In this document: one piece after another, positions 44,278 to 53,087 of the stretch
How positions within the stretch are numbered: position 1 is the stretch's first letter
How the letters are laid out: each line of letters starts with the position of its first letter
Assembly (NCBI RefSeq): GCF_032229525.1
Contig: NZ_JAVTWB010000049.1
Location: 33,103-97,102, forward strand
DNA length: 64,000 nucleotides
Source of the DNA: Accumulibacter sp032229525
GTDB lineage: Bacteria; Pseudomonadota; Gammaproteobacteria; Burkholderiales; Rhodocyclaceae
Direction: 5' to 3'
Made by a program: the position numbers and the translations under genes
Notes under the pieces: model-generated
Told to the model about the DNA's origin: nothing
Seen by the model: only the letters and a program-made list of their open reading frames with translations
Database searches by the model: none

Positions 44278-46002
44278 CTACATCCGGTCAGTCAGGTCGA
44301 CGACCCGGCCGATTTCCTCGAGCGAGGTCGAGCCGTCGAGAACGCGCCGCAGTCCGTCGTCGGCGAGAGTGGCGAATCCCTGCCGCCCGGCGAGGGTGCG
44401 CATTTCGCGGACGGTGCTGCGACGGGCGATCAGTTCGTCCATGTCCGCGTTGATCCGCAGCAATTCCATGATCGCCAGTCGCCCGCGATAGCCCTGAAAT
44501 TCGCAGCGCTCGCAGCCTCCCGGCCGGTAGATGACCGGCCTCGGTCCCTCCGCCAGGTTACCCAGCAGGCGCGCCTCGTGCGCTTCGGCCTGGTAAGGTG
44601 TCTTGCAGTGGAGGCACAGCCGTCGCACCAGCCGTTGCGCGATGATACCGATGATGTTGCCGGCCATGATGTCGGGCAGGACGCCGATGTCGAGCAGGCG
44701 CGGGATGGCACCAATCGCCGAATTGGTATGCAGCGTCGAATACACCTGGTGACCGGTCATCGCTGCACGCAGTGCCATCTCGGCGGTGTCGGCATCGCGC
44801 ACTTCACCCACCAGGATGATGTCCGGATCCTGGCGCATCATCGAGCGGATGCCGTTGGCGAAATCGAGCTTCACCGATTCGGCGGCCGACGTCTGGCGAA
44901 CCAGCGTCATCGGGTACTCGACGGGATCCTCGAGCGTCATGATGTTGACGCTCTCGGAATTGATGTGGTTGAGCACCGAATAGAGCGTGGTCGTCTTGCC
45001 GCTGCCGGTAGGACCGGTGACGAAAACGATGCCTTCCGGACGCGCGATCATCAGCTTGAGCTGGTCGAGCTGCTTCTCGGCCAGGCCGAGACCTTCCAGC
45101 GGCACGATGCCTTTCTGTCGGTCGAGAATGCGCAGGACGATGTTCTCGCCGTGAATGGTCGGTTGTACCGAGACGCGAAAATCGATTTGCCGCCCGCGCA
45201 TGTTGAGCGAGATGCGACCGTCCTGGGGAGCGCGGGTTTCGGCGATATTCATCGTCGACAGGACCTTGATGCGCACCGCCATTGCCGGCCAATAGGTCTT
45301 GTGCAGGGAGCGGATCTGCCGCAGCATGCCGTCGATCCGGTAGCGAATGCGCAGGAAACTCGCTTCCGGCTCGAAGTGAATGTCGGACGAGTCACGCTTG
45401 ACCGCATCGGTGAGAATCGAGTCAATCAGGCGGACGACCGGCTGGCTGTACTCGTCAGCGGACGATTGCAGGCCGCGAAAGTCGATTTCACCGGTTTCGA
45501 TTTCGTGCAGGATACCGTCGATTGACAGTTCATGGCCGTAGTACTGGTCGATGGCGCGGTTGATTTCGGTCTCGCCGGCGAGCAGCGTATCGATCTCGAT
45601 CTCGTCGCTGGCGAGACTGCGGATGCGGTCAAGGGCAACAATGTCGTTGATGTCCGCAATCGCCACCGTCAAACGCAGGTTTTCGGCGTCGTAGTCGAGC
45701 GGCAGAACGTGGTGGCGCTTGGCGAGATCGCGCGGGACGTAGTTCAGCGCCGAGGGGTCGATGATGGCGTGGGAGAGATCGACACTCTGCTTGCCCAGGC
45801 TTTCGGAAAGCGCGTCGCGCAAGGTCGCTTCGGAGACGAAGCCGAGCGAGACCAGAAGCTTGCCGATCGGCTGGTTCGCCTTCATCTGCTCGAGCAGGGC
45901 GATGCGTAGCTGATCCTCGCTGAGGATGCCCTTGCCGATCAGGATCTGGCCAAGCGGTCGCGAATGAGTCTGCGTAATCGGAGCGTTCATATCGACAAGC
46001 AA
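44278..46002 (-). CDS. mshE: Pilus assembly ATPase MshE with c-di-GMP-type MshEN domain
   Basis: A 574-residue GspE/PilB-family ATPase. Residues 16-39 and 45-68 are two 24-residue motifs separated by 5 residues, exactly the tandem MshEN c-di-GMP-binding layout; the first residue of each, usually Arg, is Pro here. Walker A GPTGSGKTTT lies near 330, the Asp box and DIILVGEVRDADTAE (Walker B) near 395, and CLHC near 465 with a later CERC form a zinc site. In Vibrio cholerae MshE binds c-di-GMP and drives MSHA extension. ATG 45990 is a possible later start. Confidence 0.9.
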   Translation of the reverse strand: MLVDMNAPITQTHSRPLGQILIGKGILSEDQLRIALLEQMKANQPIGKLLVSLGFVSEATLRDALSESLGKQSVDLSHAIIDPSALNYVPRDLAKRHHVLPLDYDAENLRLTVAIADINDIVALDRIRSLASDEIEIDTLLAGETEINRAIDQYYGHELSIDGILHEIETGEIDFRGLQSSADEYSQPVVRLIDSILTDAVKRDSSDIHFEPEASFLRIRYRIDGMLRQIRSLHKTYWPAMAVRIKVLSTMNIAETRAPQDGRISLNMRGRQIDFRVSVQPTIHGENIVLRILDRQKGIVPLEGLGLAEKQLDQLKLMIARPEGIVFVTGPTGSGKTTTLYSVLNHINSESVNIMTLEDPVEYPMTLVRQTSAAESVKLDFANGIRSMMRQDPDIILVGEVRDADTAEMALRAAMTGHQVYSTLHTNSAIGAIPRLLDIGVLPDIMAGNIIGIIAQRLVRRLCLHCKTPYQAEAHEARLLGNLAEGPRPVIYRPGGCERCEFQGYRGRLAIMELLRINADMDELIARRSTVREMRTLAGRQGFATLADDGLRRVLDGSTSLEEIGRVVDLTDRM

Positions 46003-46035
46003 CTCAGCGACGGCGGGCGCTGCACGCTGCCGCAG

Positions 46036-47295
46036 TCACGGTTGCAGTTCAAGGATGCGTTTCCCCGCCGCTTCCTTATTGAAAGCGGCATACGATGTTT
46101 CAGCTGCGAGCAAGGCCATCCGGTAGTACTGTGCCGCCAGTTTCTTCTGGCGAAGGTGGTCGAGACTGACGGCAACGTTGAAAATATAGTCGGCGTTGCC
46201 CGGTTCCAGGGAGTAGGCCTGAAAATAGGCCTGCTGCCCATCGTTCCAGCGGCCCTGCCCGGCATAGAGATTGCCCAGTGAAAAATACAGTGCCGGCGAG
46301 TCCGGCTGGCGGCTGATCAAGGTCTTCAGACGACTCTCCGATTGCTCCGCGCCACTCTGCCCGCGCAGGTTGATCAGCGCCGCCTGGGCAGTAACGTCGG
46401 TCGGGTCGGAGTCGAGTACCCGCAGGTAGAAGGCCTGGGCGCGTTCGAGTTGCCCTTGACGGGCAGCGATCGCCGCCAGGCCGAGCAGCGCGTCGGCATT
46501 CCTGGAATCACCCTTGAGGACTTGTTCGTAGCCACGGCGCGCGTCATCCAGCCGGTTGGCCTCCCAGGCTTGATAGGCGCGGTCGAGCGTCTGCGCCTGC
46601 TTCTGGTGGCTGTTGCCGGGCTGGAAAAGTCGCGTTTCAGCAGGACGCGGGTTGCCGGCTGCCGCGCTGGGCGCGTGCCGTGCGCGTGGCGCCGATTCCT
46701 TGACTTTGGGCGCGGGTGACGGCTGGAGAGACTCCTCCGCTGAGGCCGCAGTTGGCGATGGGTGCTGGGCTTCCACCGTCGCCAGGACAGGTGGTTGAGG
46801 TGTGCTTGCTGGCAAGGCCGGTGGTGCCTGAATGGCGGGCGGTCGGGCCGCGGTCGTCGGCCTGGCGAGCGATCCGCCGCCGATGCTCTGCAACTGCCAC
46901 CAGAAGTAGCCACCGATCGCCACCACTGCCACGCCGACGAGCGCGAGGAAGAGCCATAGCGAGGTGCGTGATCGGGCCACGTGCTTGACAGCAAAGACAT
47001 TCCTGGCGGCAGTCCGTTCGGCTTCCTGGCGCTGATCGGCGTCTGCGGCTTTCGCTGCCAACGTCGGCGCACGCTTGCTTGACGACCGCGCCATCGTTTC
47101 CGGGGCCAGGTTCGCCTCGACCGCATCGAGCTCCTCGGCAAGCGACGGGAGCGGATCCTTGTCCTGAGCCAGCGGCGTTTCCAGAGGATCGAGGCGCAAC
47201 TCGGTCGGTGAAGCGGGGGGGGCGGGTCGGCCAGTCGTGCCGGCCTTCCGTTTGGCTTCCTCTGCTTTTCGCAGGGCATCCATCAGCAGGCTCAC
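46036..47295 (-). CDS. mshN: MshN-like TPR protein
   Basis: A 419-residue bitopic protein starting SLLMDALRKAEEAKR, a motif typical of MshN/GspB-like proteins. One membrane helix lies near 105-127, a Pro/Ala-rich stretch follows (~140-215), then four to five TPR repeats to the end. It is likely periplasmic and helps couple secretin assembly. The gene overlaps the mshL stop by 4 bases. Confidence 0.75.
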   Translation of the reverse strand: MSLLMDALRKAEEAKRKAGTTGRPAPPASPTELRLDPLETPLAQDKDPLPSLAEELDAVEANLAPETMARSSSKRAPTLAAKAADADQRQEAERTAARNVFAVKHVARSRTSLWLFLALVGVAVVAIGGYFWWQLQSIGGGSLARPTTAARPPAIQAPPALPASTPQPPVLATVEAQHPSPTAASAEESLQPSPAPKVKESAPRARHAPSAAAGNPRPAETRLFQPGNSHQKQAQTLDRAYQAWEANRLDDARRGYEQVLKGDSRNADALLGLAAIAARQGQLERAQAFYLRVLDSDPTDVTAQAALINLRGQSGAEQSESRLKTLISRQPDSPALYFSLGNLYAGQGRWNDGQQAYFQAYSLEPGNADYIFNVAVSLDHLRQKKLAAQYYRMALLAAETSYAAFNKEAAGKRILELQP

Positions 47296-49100
47296 TGCAG
47301 CGGCTCCGGATGCCGTTCAGGAAGCGAGAACGGCTGGAAGACCTGATCGCTCTTGAAGAAGTTCTTGCCGGGGAGGACGTCCCGGAAACTGCTGTAGTCG
47401 CCATCGATCGAGGCATCCTTGATCACCGTCGGGCGCAGGAGAACGACGAGTTCCGATTTCGTTGACGAGTTGCTGCGGGTGTTGAACAACTCGCCAAAAA
47501 ACGGGACATCGCCCAGACCCGGCACGCGCCCGCTCCGGTTATCCAGGCGGTCTTCCATCAGGCCGCCGAGGACCGCAATGTCGCCGCTTTCGACGCGCAT
47601 CATGGACTCGATCTCGCGCGTGCGAATCTGTGGCACCAGGTTCTTGATGTTTTGCGCGGCGAGCTCTGGATTGGGGTCCTGCTTCAGCTCGGCAATGCTG
47701 GAAATCGACGGGCGGACGTTCAGGGTGATGGTGCCGTTGTCACTGATCTGCGGTGTCAGGCTCATGAAGAAACCGATGGACACCGACCGAGGGGTGGTTG
47801 TCGTGGCCACGGTGGCGTTGGTGTTCGGGCCCCCGGGGACAGCACTGGTCTTGACCTCGAAATAGACGAAATCCTCGGACACCTTGAGCGTTGCTGTCTG
47901 GTTGTTGAGCACCGATAGCTTCGGGCTAGACAGCACTTTAACGGTACCGAATGCGCGTAGCAGGTCCACGGTGCCTACCAGGCTCAGCGGGTTGAGGGAG
48001 CGGTACTTGATGATGAAAGGCGTCACGGCGCTGCCGACGTTGGTCGTCAGTGTCGGTTTGCTGATGCTGTAGTCGGTACCACTGGTCAGGCGATTCCACT
48101 CGATGCCTTGCTGATAGCCATCGGACAGGCTGACTTCAATGATCGTCGCCTCGATCAGCACTTGCCGGCGTGCGCCGCCCATGACTCGATCGAGGAACTC
48201 CTGAACTTTCTCGTGCTGCCTCGAGGTTGCGCGGACCGCGATCACGCCGGCTTCCGGGTTGGCGATTACCGATGCCGCTTCGCGGAAGGTCATGCGCTTG
48301 ACCATGGTGGCGCCAGTGTTCTGCAGCGTTGCCGGATTCGGGCTGCCGGCCAAGGTTTGCGCGGCCTGACTCAAGCGCGCCGCGACGCCTGTCGTCGGGG
48401 AAGGGGCCCCCGTGCCGGTCGTGCTCTGCGCCGCACTCTGCTCGGTCACCGTCTCGGTCGAACCTTCCGGAAAGATCTTGTCGGTTTCGTGCAGCAGATC
48501 CTTGAGATTTTTCTCGAGAGATGCCCAGAAAAGGTTCTTCGACTTGTTCTCGATCTTGATCTCAGAGGTATTGGCGCCGCCGGTACCGCGATCTAGTGCA
48601 CTCGTCGAGATCTGGGTGTTGGTGGATAGCGTGCTCGTGACATCGCGCGCGATATTCACGTAGTCGACCTTGTAGTTCTTCAGGTATGGCGTGTCGGGCA
48701 TGACGGCGAGGTTCGGCCCATCGAGTTCGAAGCGCATGTCCACCTGTTTGGAGATGCGGCGGAGCAATTGCGGCAGGGTCTGGTCGATGGCGTTGAGCGT
48801 CACTTCACCGACGATTCCCGGATGGATGTCCACGTTGAGCTTGGCGTCCCGGGCAAGGGCGAATAACAGGTCGTGAACCTTGACGTTGTTCACCACGACG
48901 CTATACGTTTCGGTCTTGGCGGTCGCTCTCGGGGGCGGCAATGAGACGCTTTGCTGAACCGGCGACGGAATCGTTCCCGGCGTGCTGACCACACTCTCGC
49001 GCTGCAGATGCCCGGCACCGGGCCCGTCGCTGAGGGTCGTCGGTGTGCAGGCGCCAAGGAGAAGCGCAAGAAGAAGGGCGCTGAGGATTTTCAGAGGCAC
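47292..49100 (-). CDS. mshL: MSHA-type outer-membrane secretin MshL
   Basis: A 602-residue secretin. The start is taken at GTG 49100 because it gives a lipoprotein signal (VPLKILS then LLLGAC, lipid Cys at 18), has a GGAG site, and lies downstream of a promoter; the ATG at 49166 would precede that promoter. An STN/N0 domain (near 75-145) and the secretin core (near 370-575: VEVSLSDGYQQGIEW, then PQISDNGTITLNVRP) follow. It forms the pore for the pilus in the outer membrane. Confidence 0.88.
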   Translation of the reverse strand: MPLKILSALLLALLLGACTPTTLSDGPGAGHLQRESVVSTPGTIPSPVQQSVSLPPPRATAKTETYSVVVNNVKVHDLLFALARDAKLNVDIHPGIVGEVTLNAIDQTLPQLLRRISKQVDMRFELDGPNLAVMPDTPYLKNYKVDYVNIARDVTSTLSTNTQISTSALDRGTGGANTSEIKIENKSKNLFWASLEKNLKDLLHETDKIFPEGSTETVTEQSAAQSTTGTGAPSPTTGVAARLSQAAQTLAGSPNPATLQNTGATMVKRMTFREAASVIANPEAGVIAVRATSRQHEKVQEFLDRVMGGARRQVLIEATIIEVSLSDGYQQGIEWNRLTSGTDYSISKPTLTTNVGSAVTPFIIKYRSLNPLSLVGTVDLLRAFGTVKVLSSPKLSVLNNQTATLKVSEDFVYFEVKTSAVPGGPNTNATVATTTTPRSVSIGFFMSLTPQISDNGTITLNVRPSISSIAELKQDPNPELAAQNIKNLVPQIRTREIESMMRVESGDIAVLGGLMEDRLDNRSGRVPGLGDVPFFGELFNTRSNSSTKSELVVLLRPTVIKDASIDGDYSSFRDVLPGKNFFKSDQVFQPFSLPERHPEPLQ

Positions 49101-49132
49101 GTTCGCGCTTGCTCCGGTGAAAATTCGACTCG

Positions 49133-49160
49133 ATGATAGCACGATAACTCTCGCAGACAA
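49133..49160 (-). promoter_or_regulatory. Sigma-70-like promoter before mshL
   Basis: On the minus strand: TTGTCT (49160-49155), 16-base spacer, TATCAT (49138-49133). The leader to GTG 49100 would be about 26 bases. This suggests that mshL and downstream genes have a housekeeping promoter in addition to any read-through from mshM. Confidence 0.5.
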
Positions 49161-49212
49161 GTGCATGAATTTATTATGTTAGGCTGTGTCTCTGTCCGCA
49201 AAAAGGGCTTGC

Positions 49213-50679
49213 TCAACGCAGTTTGCCGACTGAGCGAACATACGGTTTGCTCGACCCTCTGATCTCGCCAAGTGTGGCCAGGGCCGCATTCGCCTGGTCA
49301 CGCGAAGGGTAGTCACCGTAAATGACGCCCAGTCGCTCCCTTCCTCGCAAATTCGAACGATAGACGCGAAGTTGCTGCAAATCCAGTGTAGAGGCGTTCC
49401 TGGCAAGGAAATCGCCCACCTCTTTCTCGCTGCTGGCGTCGGCTATGAGCAACTGAATGAAGAAATGGCTGTCCGGAGTCTTCTCAAGCCAGGCTTCGGT
49501 TGCGGCAGTTCGCTCGGCCAGCGTGAGGACGTTTTCTGTCTCGCCGGCACGGGGTTCTGACGACGGGGCTGTCGGAGCGGCGACAGTCGGCGACGCCTCC
49601 GGAGCCAACGCGGGGGGTAGCGCTTCCGGCGCGGGCAAAGCCAGTGCGGTCGCACTCGAAGGCAAAGCGGCGGATGCGTCCGATGCTGCCGGATGTGCCG
49701 CTGGCGTTGCTGCTGTCAGCGCTGCGGTGATCGGCTGCGCTGCGGCAATCGGCGTGGCAGCAGGGGTGCTGATTGAATGCTGTTGGCCGGCGAAGTAGGC
49801 CACGCTGCTGATCACAAAGACGCCCAGCGTAGCCGCGGCCCATCGCCTCCAGGCGCCGAAATGGTTGCCGATACGCTTGAACTCGGTATCGCGTATGGCC
49901 GCCTGCACCTGCCGCCTATCGACGAGGTGAACACCTTCCGAGAAAGCGGCGAGGAGCGCCTTGTCGGCGATGATGTTGATTCGCCGGGTGAGGCCTTCGG
50001 ACGCCTTGCTGATCAACTGGAGCGCGGCCGTCGAGAAAAGGTCCGGGCCACGGTAGCCGGCAGCGCGTAGACGAAACATCAGATAGACCGAGACGTCGTC
50101 GCGGCGCAGCGGTTCGAGCCTGAAGTTGTGCGTGATGCGGTCGTTGAGTTGGCGCATGCTCGTCTGGCCCAGGCGGTCATCCAGTTCAGGTTGACCAAAG
50201 AGGACGATCTGGAGAAGTTTGTGCTGGTTCGATTCGAGGTTGGAGAGCAGCCGGATTTCTTCGAGCGCCTCCGGAGGCATGGCATGAGCTTCATCGATCA
50301 GGGCGACGACCTGCCGGCCGGCCGCGTAGATTTCCAGCAGACGTTCCTGCAAAGAGCGCAGCAACAGGTGGCTGCGCCCTTCCGTAAGGGGAATCCGGAG
50401 TTCCTCGGCGATGGCGAACAGAATCTCGTCACGCGACAGCATCGGGTTTGCCAGATAGATCGTCTCGACGTTGTCCGGCAGTTTCTCGAGCAGCATCCGG
50501 CAGAGCATCGTTTTGCCGCTGCCGACCTCGCCGCTGACCTTGACGATTCCTTCGTCATGGGCGATGGCGTAGATCAGCGCTTCGAGCGTGGCACCTCGCT
50601 TCGCACCGGCGAAGAAGAACTCGGTATGGGGCGTGATGCGAAAAGGCGGTTGGTGCAGGCCGAAATGCTCCAGATACAT
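49213..50679 (-). CDS. mshM: MshM/ExeA-like AAA ATPase with C-terminal SPOR domain
   Basis: A 488-residue protein. Residues 1-~265 are an ExeA-type AAA domain: Walker A GEVGSGKT near 48-55, Walker B VVALIDEAH near 120. A membrane helix lies near 280-297, then an Ala/Pro-rich linker (~300-395) and a SPOR domain (FFIQLLIADASS near 405 to the end) that should bind denuded peptidoglycan. Such ATPases help place secretins through the cell wall. It shares one base with the upstream regulator gene (TGATG). Confidence 0.85.
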   Translation of the reverse strand: MYLEHFGLHQPPFRITPHTEFFFAGAKRGATLEALIYAIAHDEGIVKVSGEVGSGKTMLCRMLLEKLPDNVETIYLANPMLSRDEILFAIAEELRIPLTEGRSHLLLRSLQERLLEIYAAGRQVVALIDEAHAMPPEALEEIRLLSNLESNQHKLLQIVLFGQPELDDRLGQTSMRQLNDRITHNFRLEPLRRDDVSVYLMFRLRAAGYRGPDLFSTAALQLISKASEGLTRRINIIADKALLAAFSEGVHLVDRRQVQAAIRDTEFKRIGNHFGAWRRWAAATLGVFVISSVAYFAGQQHSISTPAATPIAAAQPITAALTAATPAAHPAASDASAALPSSATALALPAPEALPPALAPEASPTVAAPTAPSSEPRAGETENVLTLAERTAATEAWLEKTPDSHFFIQLLIADASSEKEVGDFLARNASTLDLQQLRVYRSNLRGRERLGVIYGDYPSRDQANAALATLGEIRGSSKPYVRSVGKLR

Positions 50680-52136
50680 CAGGGCTCCCGCGCCGAAGAT
50701 TCCATGCGATTGTAGAGTGTCGTGCGGTGGATGCCGAGTAGGCGTGCAGCCTGGCTGACATTGCCGTGCGCCAGCTTCAGCGCGGCCTCGATGTAGCCGC
50801 GCTCGGTGGCGTCGAGCAGACCATTGAGACTGAAGGGCTCGCGTTGTCGCAGGCGCTGGGTGGCGGTAGCGATAATCGCGTCCCCGGCTGTCTCGTCGAT
50901 CCCGCTGGTCGCGCTCGCCGCGCTTGTCAGCGGTTCGTCCGGCAGATCAAGCTCGGCTTCCAGGGCGCTGGTATCGACCGTCTGCCCCGAGTGTTTGGTG
51001 GCCAGGCGGATGACGATGTTGCGTAACTCACGCACGTTGCCGGGGAACGTGTAATCGAGCCACAGTGCTTTCGCCTCGGCAGAGAGGCTGAACGGTAGTT
51101 GCTGCGTCTGCGCTGCGTAGAGTTGCCGGAAGTGCTCGAGAAAGAAAAGCTTGTCGTCACCCATCTCGCGCAAGGGCGGCGCAACGATCGAGCAGACCGA
51201 CAGGCGATGGTAGAGGTCGGCGCGGAAGTTGCCCGACCGCACCTCCTTGCGCAGATCGCGGTTGGTCGCCGCGATGATGCGCGCCCGGCTGACGCGCTGC
51301 TGCGTTTCGCCTACCCGTTGATACTCGCCGTTCTCCAGCACCCGCAGCAGCTTCGCCTGCAGTTCGAGTGCCAGTTCGCCGATTTCGTCCAGGAACAGCG
51401 TACCGTCGGCAGCGTCTTCGAAGTAGCCGGCCTTGTTGGTGATGGCGCCGGTAAACGCACCTCTGGCGTAGCCAAACAGCGTTGCTTCGACCAGGTTCGG
51501 CGAGATGGCTGCACAGTTGAGCGCCAGAAAGGGCTTGTGGGTGCGCCGGGTATCGTAATGCAGACAACTGGACGCGATGATCTCCTTGCCGCTGCCTGAC
51601 TCGCCCTCGATCAGGACTGGGAAAGGCAGGTCGGCATACTGACGAAGCTGTACCCGCAACTTCTGCATGGCCGGACTGTTACCGATCAGCGGTGACGGAT
51701 CCTGGCCATGATGATCCCGTTGCTCGTCCAGCGCGCGAAAGGCCAGCGCGCGCTTGAGAACTTCCTGGAGGTCGCCTGGGTCACACGGTTTGGCCACGAA
51801 GTCAGCCGCACCGAGGGTGCGCGCACGGCGTGCATTGCCGTCCTCGCTCTGCCCGGAGAGGACGACGATGCGGATCCCGGGCGCGAACTTGAGCAGGTCC
51901 GAGATCAGCGCAAAACCCTCGTCCGGTCGGTGCGGCAAGGGCGGCAGTCCGAGGTCGACCAGTGCCAGTTCGGGTGCTCTGCGCAATTGTCGCAGCAGTT
52001 GCAGGCAGTGCGGCCGCGCGTGGCTGGTGACCACCTCGAACAGCGGGCTCATGGAATAGCTCAAGGTGTCGCAGATCAGCGCATCGTCATCAACGATGAG
52101 CAAGAGGGGCTTATCGGGCAGTGGGATTTCCGTCAT
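50679..52136 (-). CDS. Sigma-54-dependent response regulator (PrsR-like)
   Basis: A 485-residue NtrC-family protein. The receiver domain has DDD at 16-18 and phospho-acceptor Asp61 (VDLGLPP). The AAA+ domain has Walker A GESGSGKE at 178-185 and GAFTGA at 226-231, which contacts sigma-54. A Fis-type HTH ends the protein (NVSQAARLLGIHRTTLYNRM). The receiver wording (LGLPP ... EGFALISDLLKFAPG) is like PrsR of PEP-CTERM systems. Its best visible target is the sigma-54 promoter at 35086, and its likely partner is the kinase at 35224. It heads the msh array and shares one base with mshM. Confidence 0.9.
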   Translation of the reverse strand: MTEIPLPDKPLLLIVDDDALICDTLSYSMSPLFEVVTSHARPHCLQLLRQLRRAPELALVDLGLPPLPHRPDEGFALISDLLKFAPGIRIVVLSGQSEDGNARRARTLGAADFVAKPCDPGDLQEVLKRALAFRALDEQRDHHGQDPSPLIGNSPAMQKLRVQLRQYADLPFPVLIEGESGSGKEIIASSCLHYDTRRTHKPFLALNCAAISPNLVEATLFGYARGAFTGAITNKAGYFEDAADGTLFLDEIGELALELQAKLLRVLENGEYQRVGETQQRVSRARIIAATNRDLRKEVRSGNFRADLYHRLSVCSIVAPPLREMGDDKLFFLEHFRQLYAAQTQQLPFSLSAEAKALWLDYTFPGNVRELRNIVIRLATKHSGQTVDTSALEAELDLPDEPLTSAASATSGIDETAGDAIIATATQRLRQREPFSLNGLLDATERGYIEAALKLAHGNVSQAARLLGIHRTTLYNRMESSAREP

Positions 52137-52242
52137 GGAGAGGATGCAAGCGCGCGCCGTCGTTGCAGGATGGGTGACGGGTCATTATTTCACAATTGTA
52201 TTCGCGCCAAGTAATTGGCACGGAACGCGTGGGAGCGTCCGG

Positions 52243-52248
52243 TATAAT
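52243..52248 (+). promoter_or_regulatory. Probable -10 box of the mla operon
   Basis: TATAAT lies 30 bases before the mlaF GTG. The best -35 candidate, TTGGCA at 52215-52220, is 22 bases away, which is too far for a standard promoter, so only the -10 is proposed. Confidence 0.4.
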
Positions 52249-52277
52249 TCACCTTCTTTTTTTCTCAGGACGCCGTA

Positions 52278-53087
52278 GTGTCTGCCGATAATCTTGTCGA
52301 GATCAAGGATCTTGATTTTTCCTACGATGATCGACCGATCCTCAAGGGTATCAGCATGGAGATCCCGCGGGGGAAGGTCGTCGCCATCATGGGCGGGTCA
52401 GGTTGCGGCAAGACCACGCTGCTGCGGCTGATCGGCGGACAACTCAAGCCGAGCGGCGGAGATGTCCTGGTCGATGGCCTGTCGGTACCGCGTTTGCGCG
52501 CTGACCAACTCTACGCCTTGCGCCGACGCATGGGCATGCTGTTCCAGTTCGGCGCTTTGTTCACCGACATCTCGGTGTTCGACAACGTTGCCTATCAGAT
52601 GCGGGAACATACCGATCTGCCGGACGAGCTGATCCGCAGCATGGTGTTGATGAAACTCAATGCCGTGGGCCTGCGTGGAGCGCATCAACTGATGCCGGCC
52701 GAGCTGTCTGGCGGGATGGCCAGACGGGTCGCTCTGGCGAGGGCCATTTCGCTCGACCCCATGCTGATCATGTATGATGAACCGTTTGCCGGTCTCGATC
52801 CGATCTCCCTGGGCGTCATCGGACAACTGATCCGCAAGCTGAATGATGCGCTGGGCGCCACGTCGATCATGGTCACCCACGACATTCAGGAATCCTTGCA
52901 GATCGTCGATTACATCTACTTCATGTCCGACGGAAAAGTCGTCGCGCTTGGCACGCCCGACGAGATCAGGGCGTCGCAGCACCCCTTTGTCCACCAGTTC
53001 GTTTTCGCTCAAGCTGACGGACCGGTGCCCTTCCACTATCCGGCAACTCCTCTCGCTGAGGAGCTTCTGGGGGAAAAAGCCATATGA
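52278..53087 (+). CDS. mlaF: Phospholipid transport ATP-binding protein MlaF
   Basis: A 269-residue ABC ATPase with Walker A GGSGCGKT near 38, signature LSGGMARR near 140, Walker B LIMYDEP near 162 and the switch His in VTHD near 196. Start GTG 52278. It powers the Mla complex, which returns or exchanges phospholipids between inner and outer membrane. The mlaE start overlaps its stop by 4 bases, and all Mla genes follow in order. Confidence 0.92.
   Translation: MSADNLVEIKDLDFSYDDRPILKGISMEIPRGKVVAIMGGSGCGKTTLLRLIGGQLKPSGGDVLVDGLSVPRLRADQLYALRRRMGMLFQFGALFTDISVFDNVAYQMREHTDLPDELIRSMVLMKLNAVGLRGAHQLMPAELSGGMARRVALARAISLDPMLIMYDEPFAGLDPISLGVIGQLIRKLNDALGATSIMVTHDIQESLQIVDYIYFMSDGKVVALGTPDEIRASQHPFVHQFVFAQADGPVPFHYPATPLAEELLGEKAI

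Noticed and set aside
44257..45525. 422-codon + strand frame opposite mshE
   Set aside because: Shadow of the ATPase; Arg/His-rich nonsense composition.
52142..52160. Possible minus-strand sigma-54 promoter before the response regulator
   Set aside because: The GG to GC spacing is 9 bases, not 10.
52215..52231. Possible + strand sigma-54 promoter before mlaF (TGGCACG present)
   Set aside because: The TTGC half is missing at the required spacing (GCGT instead).
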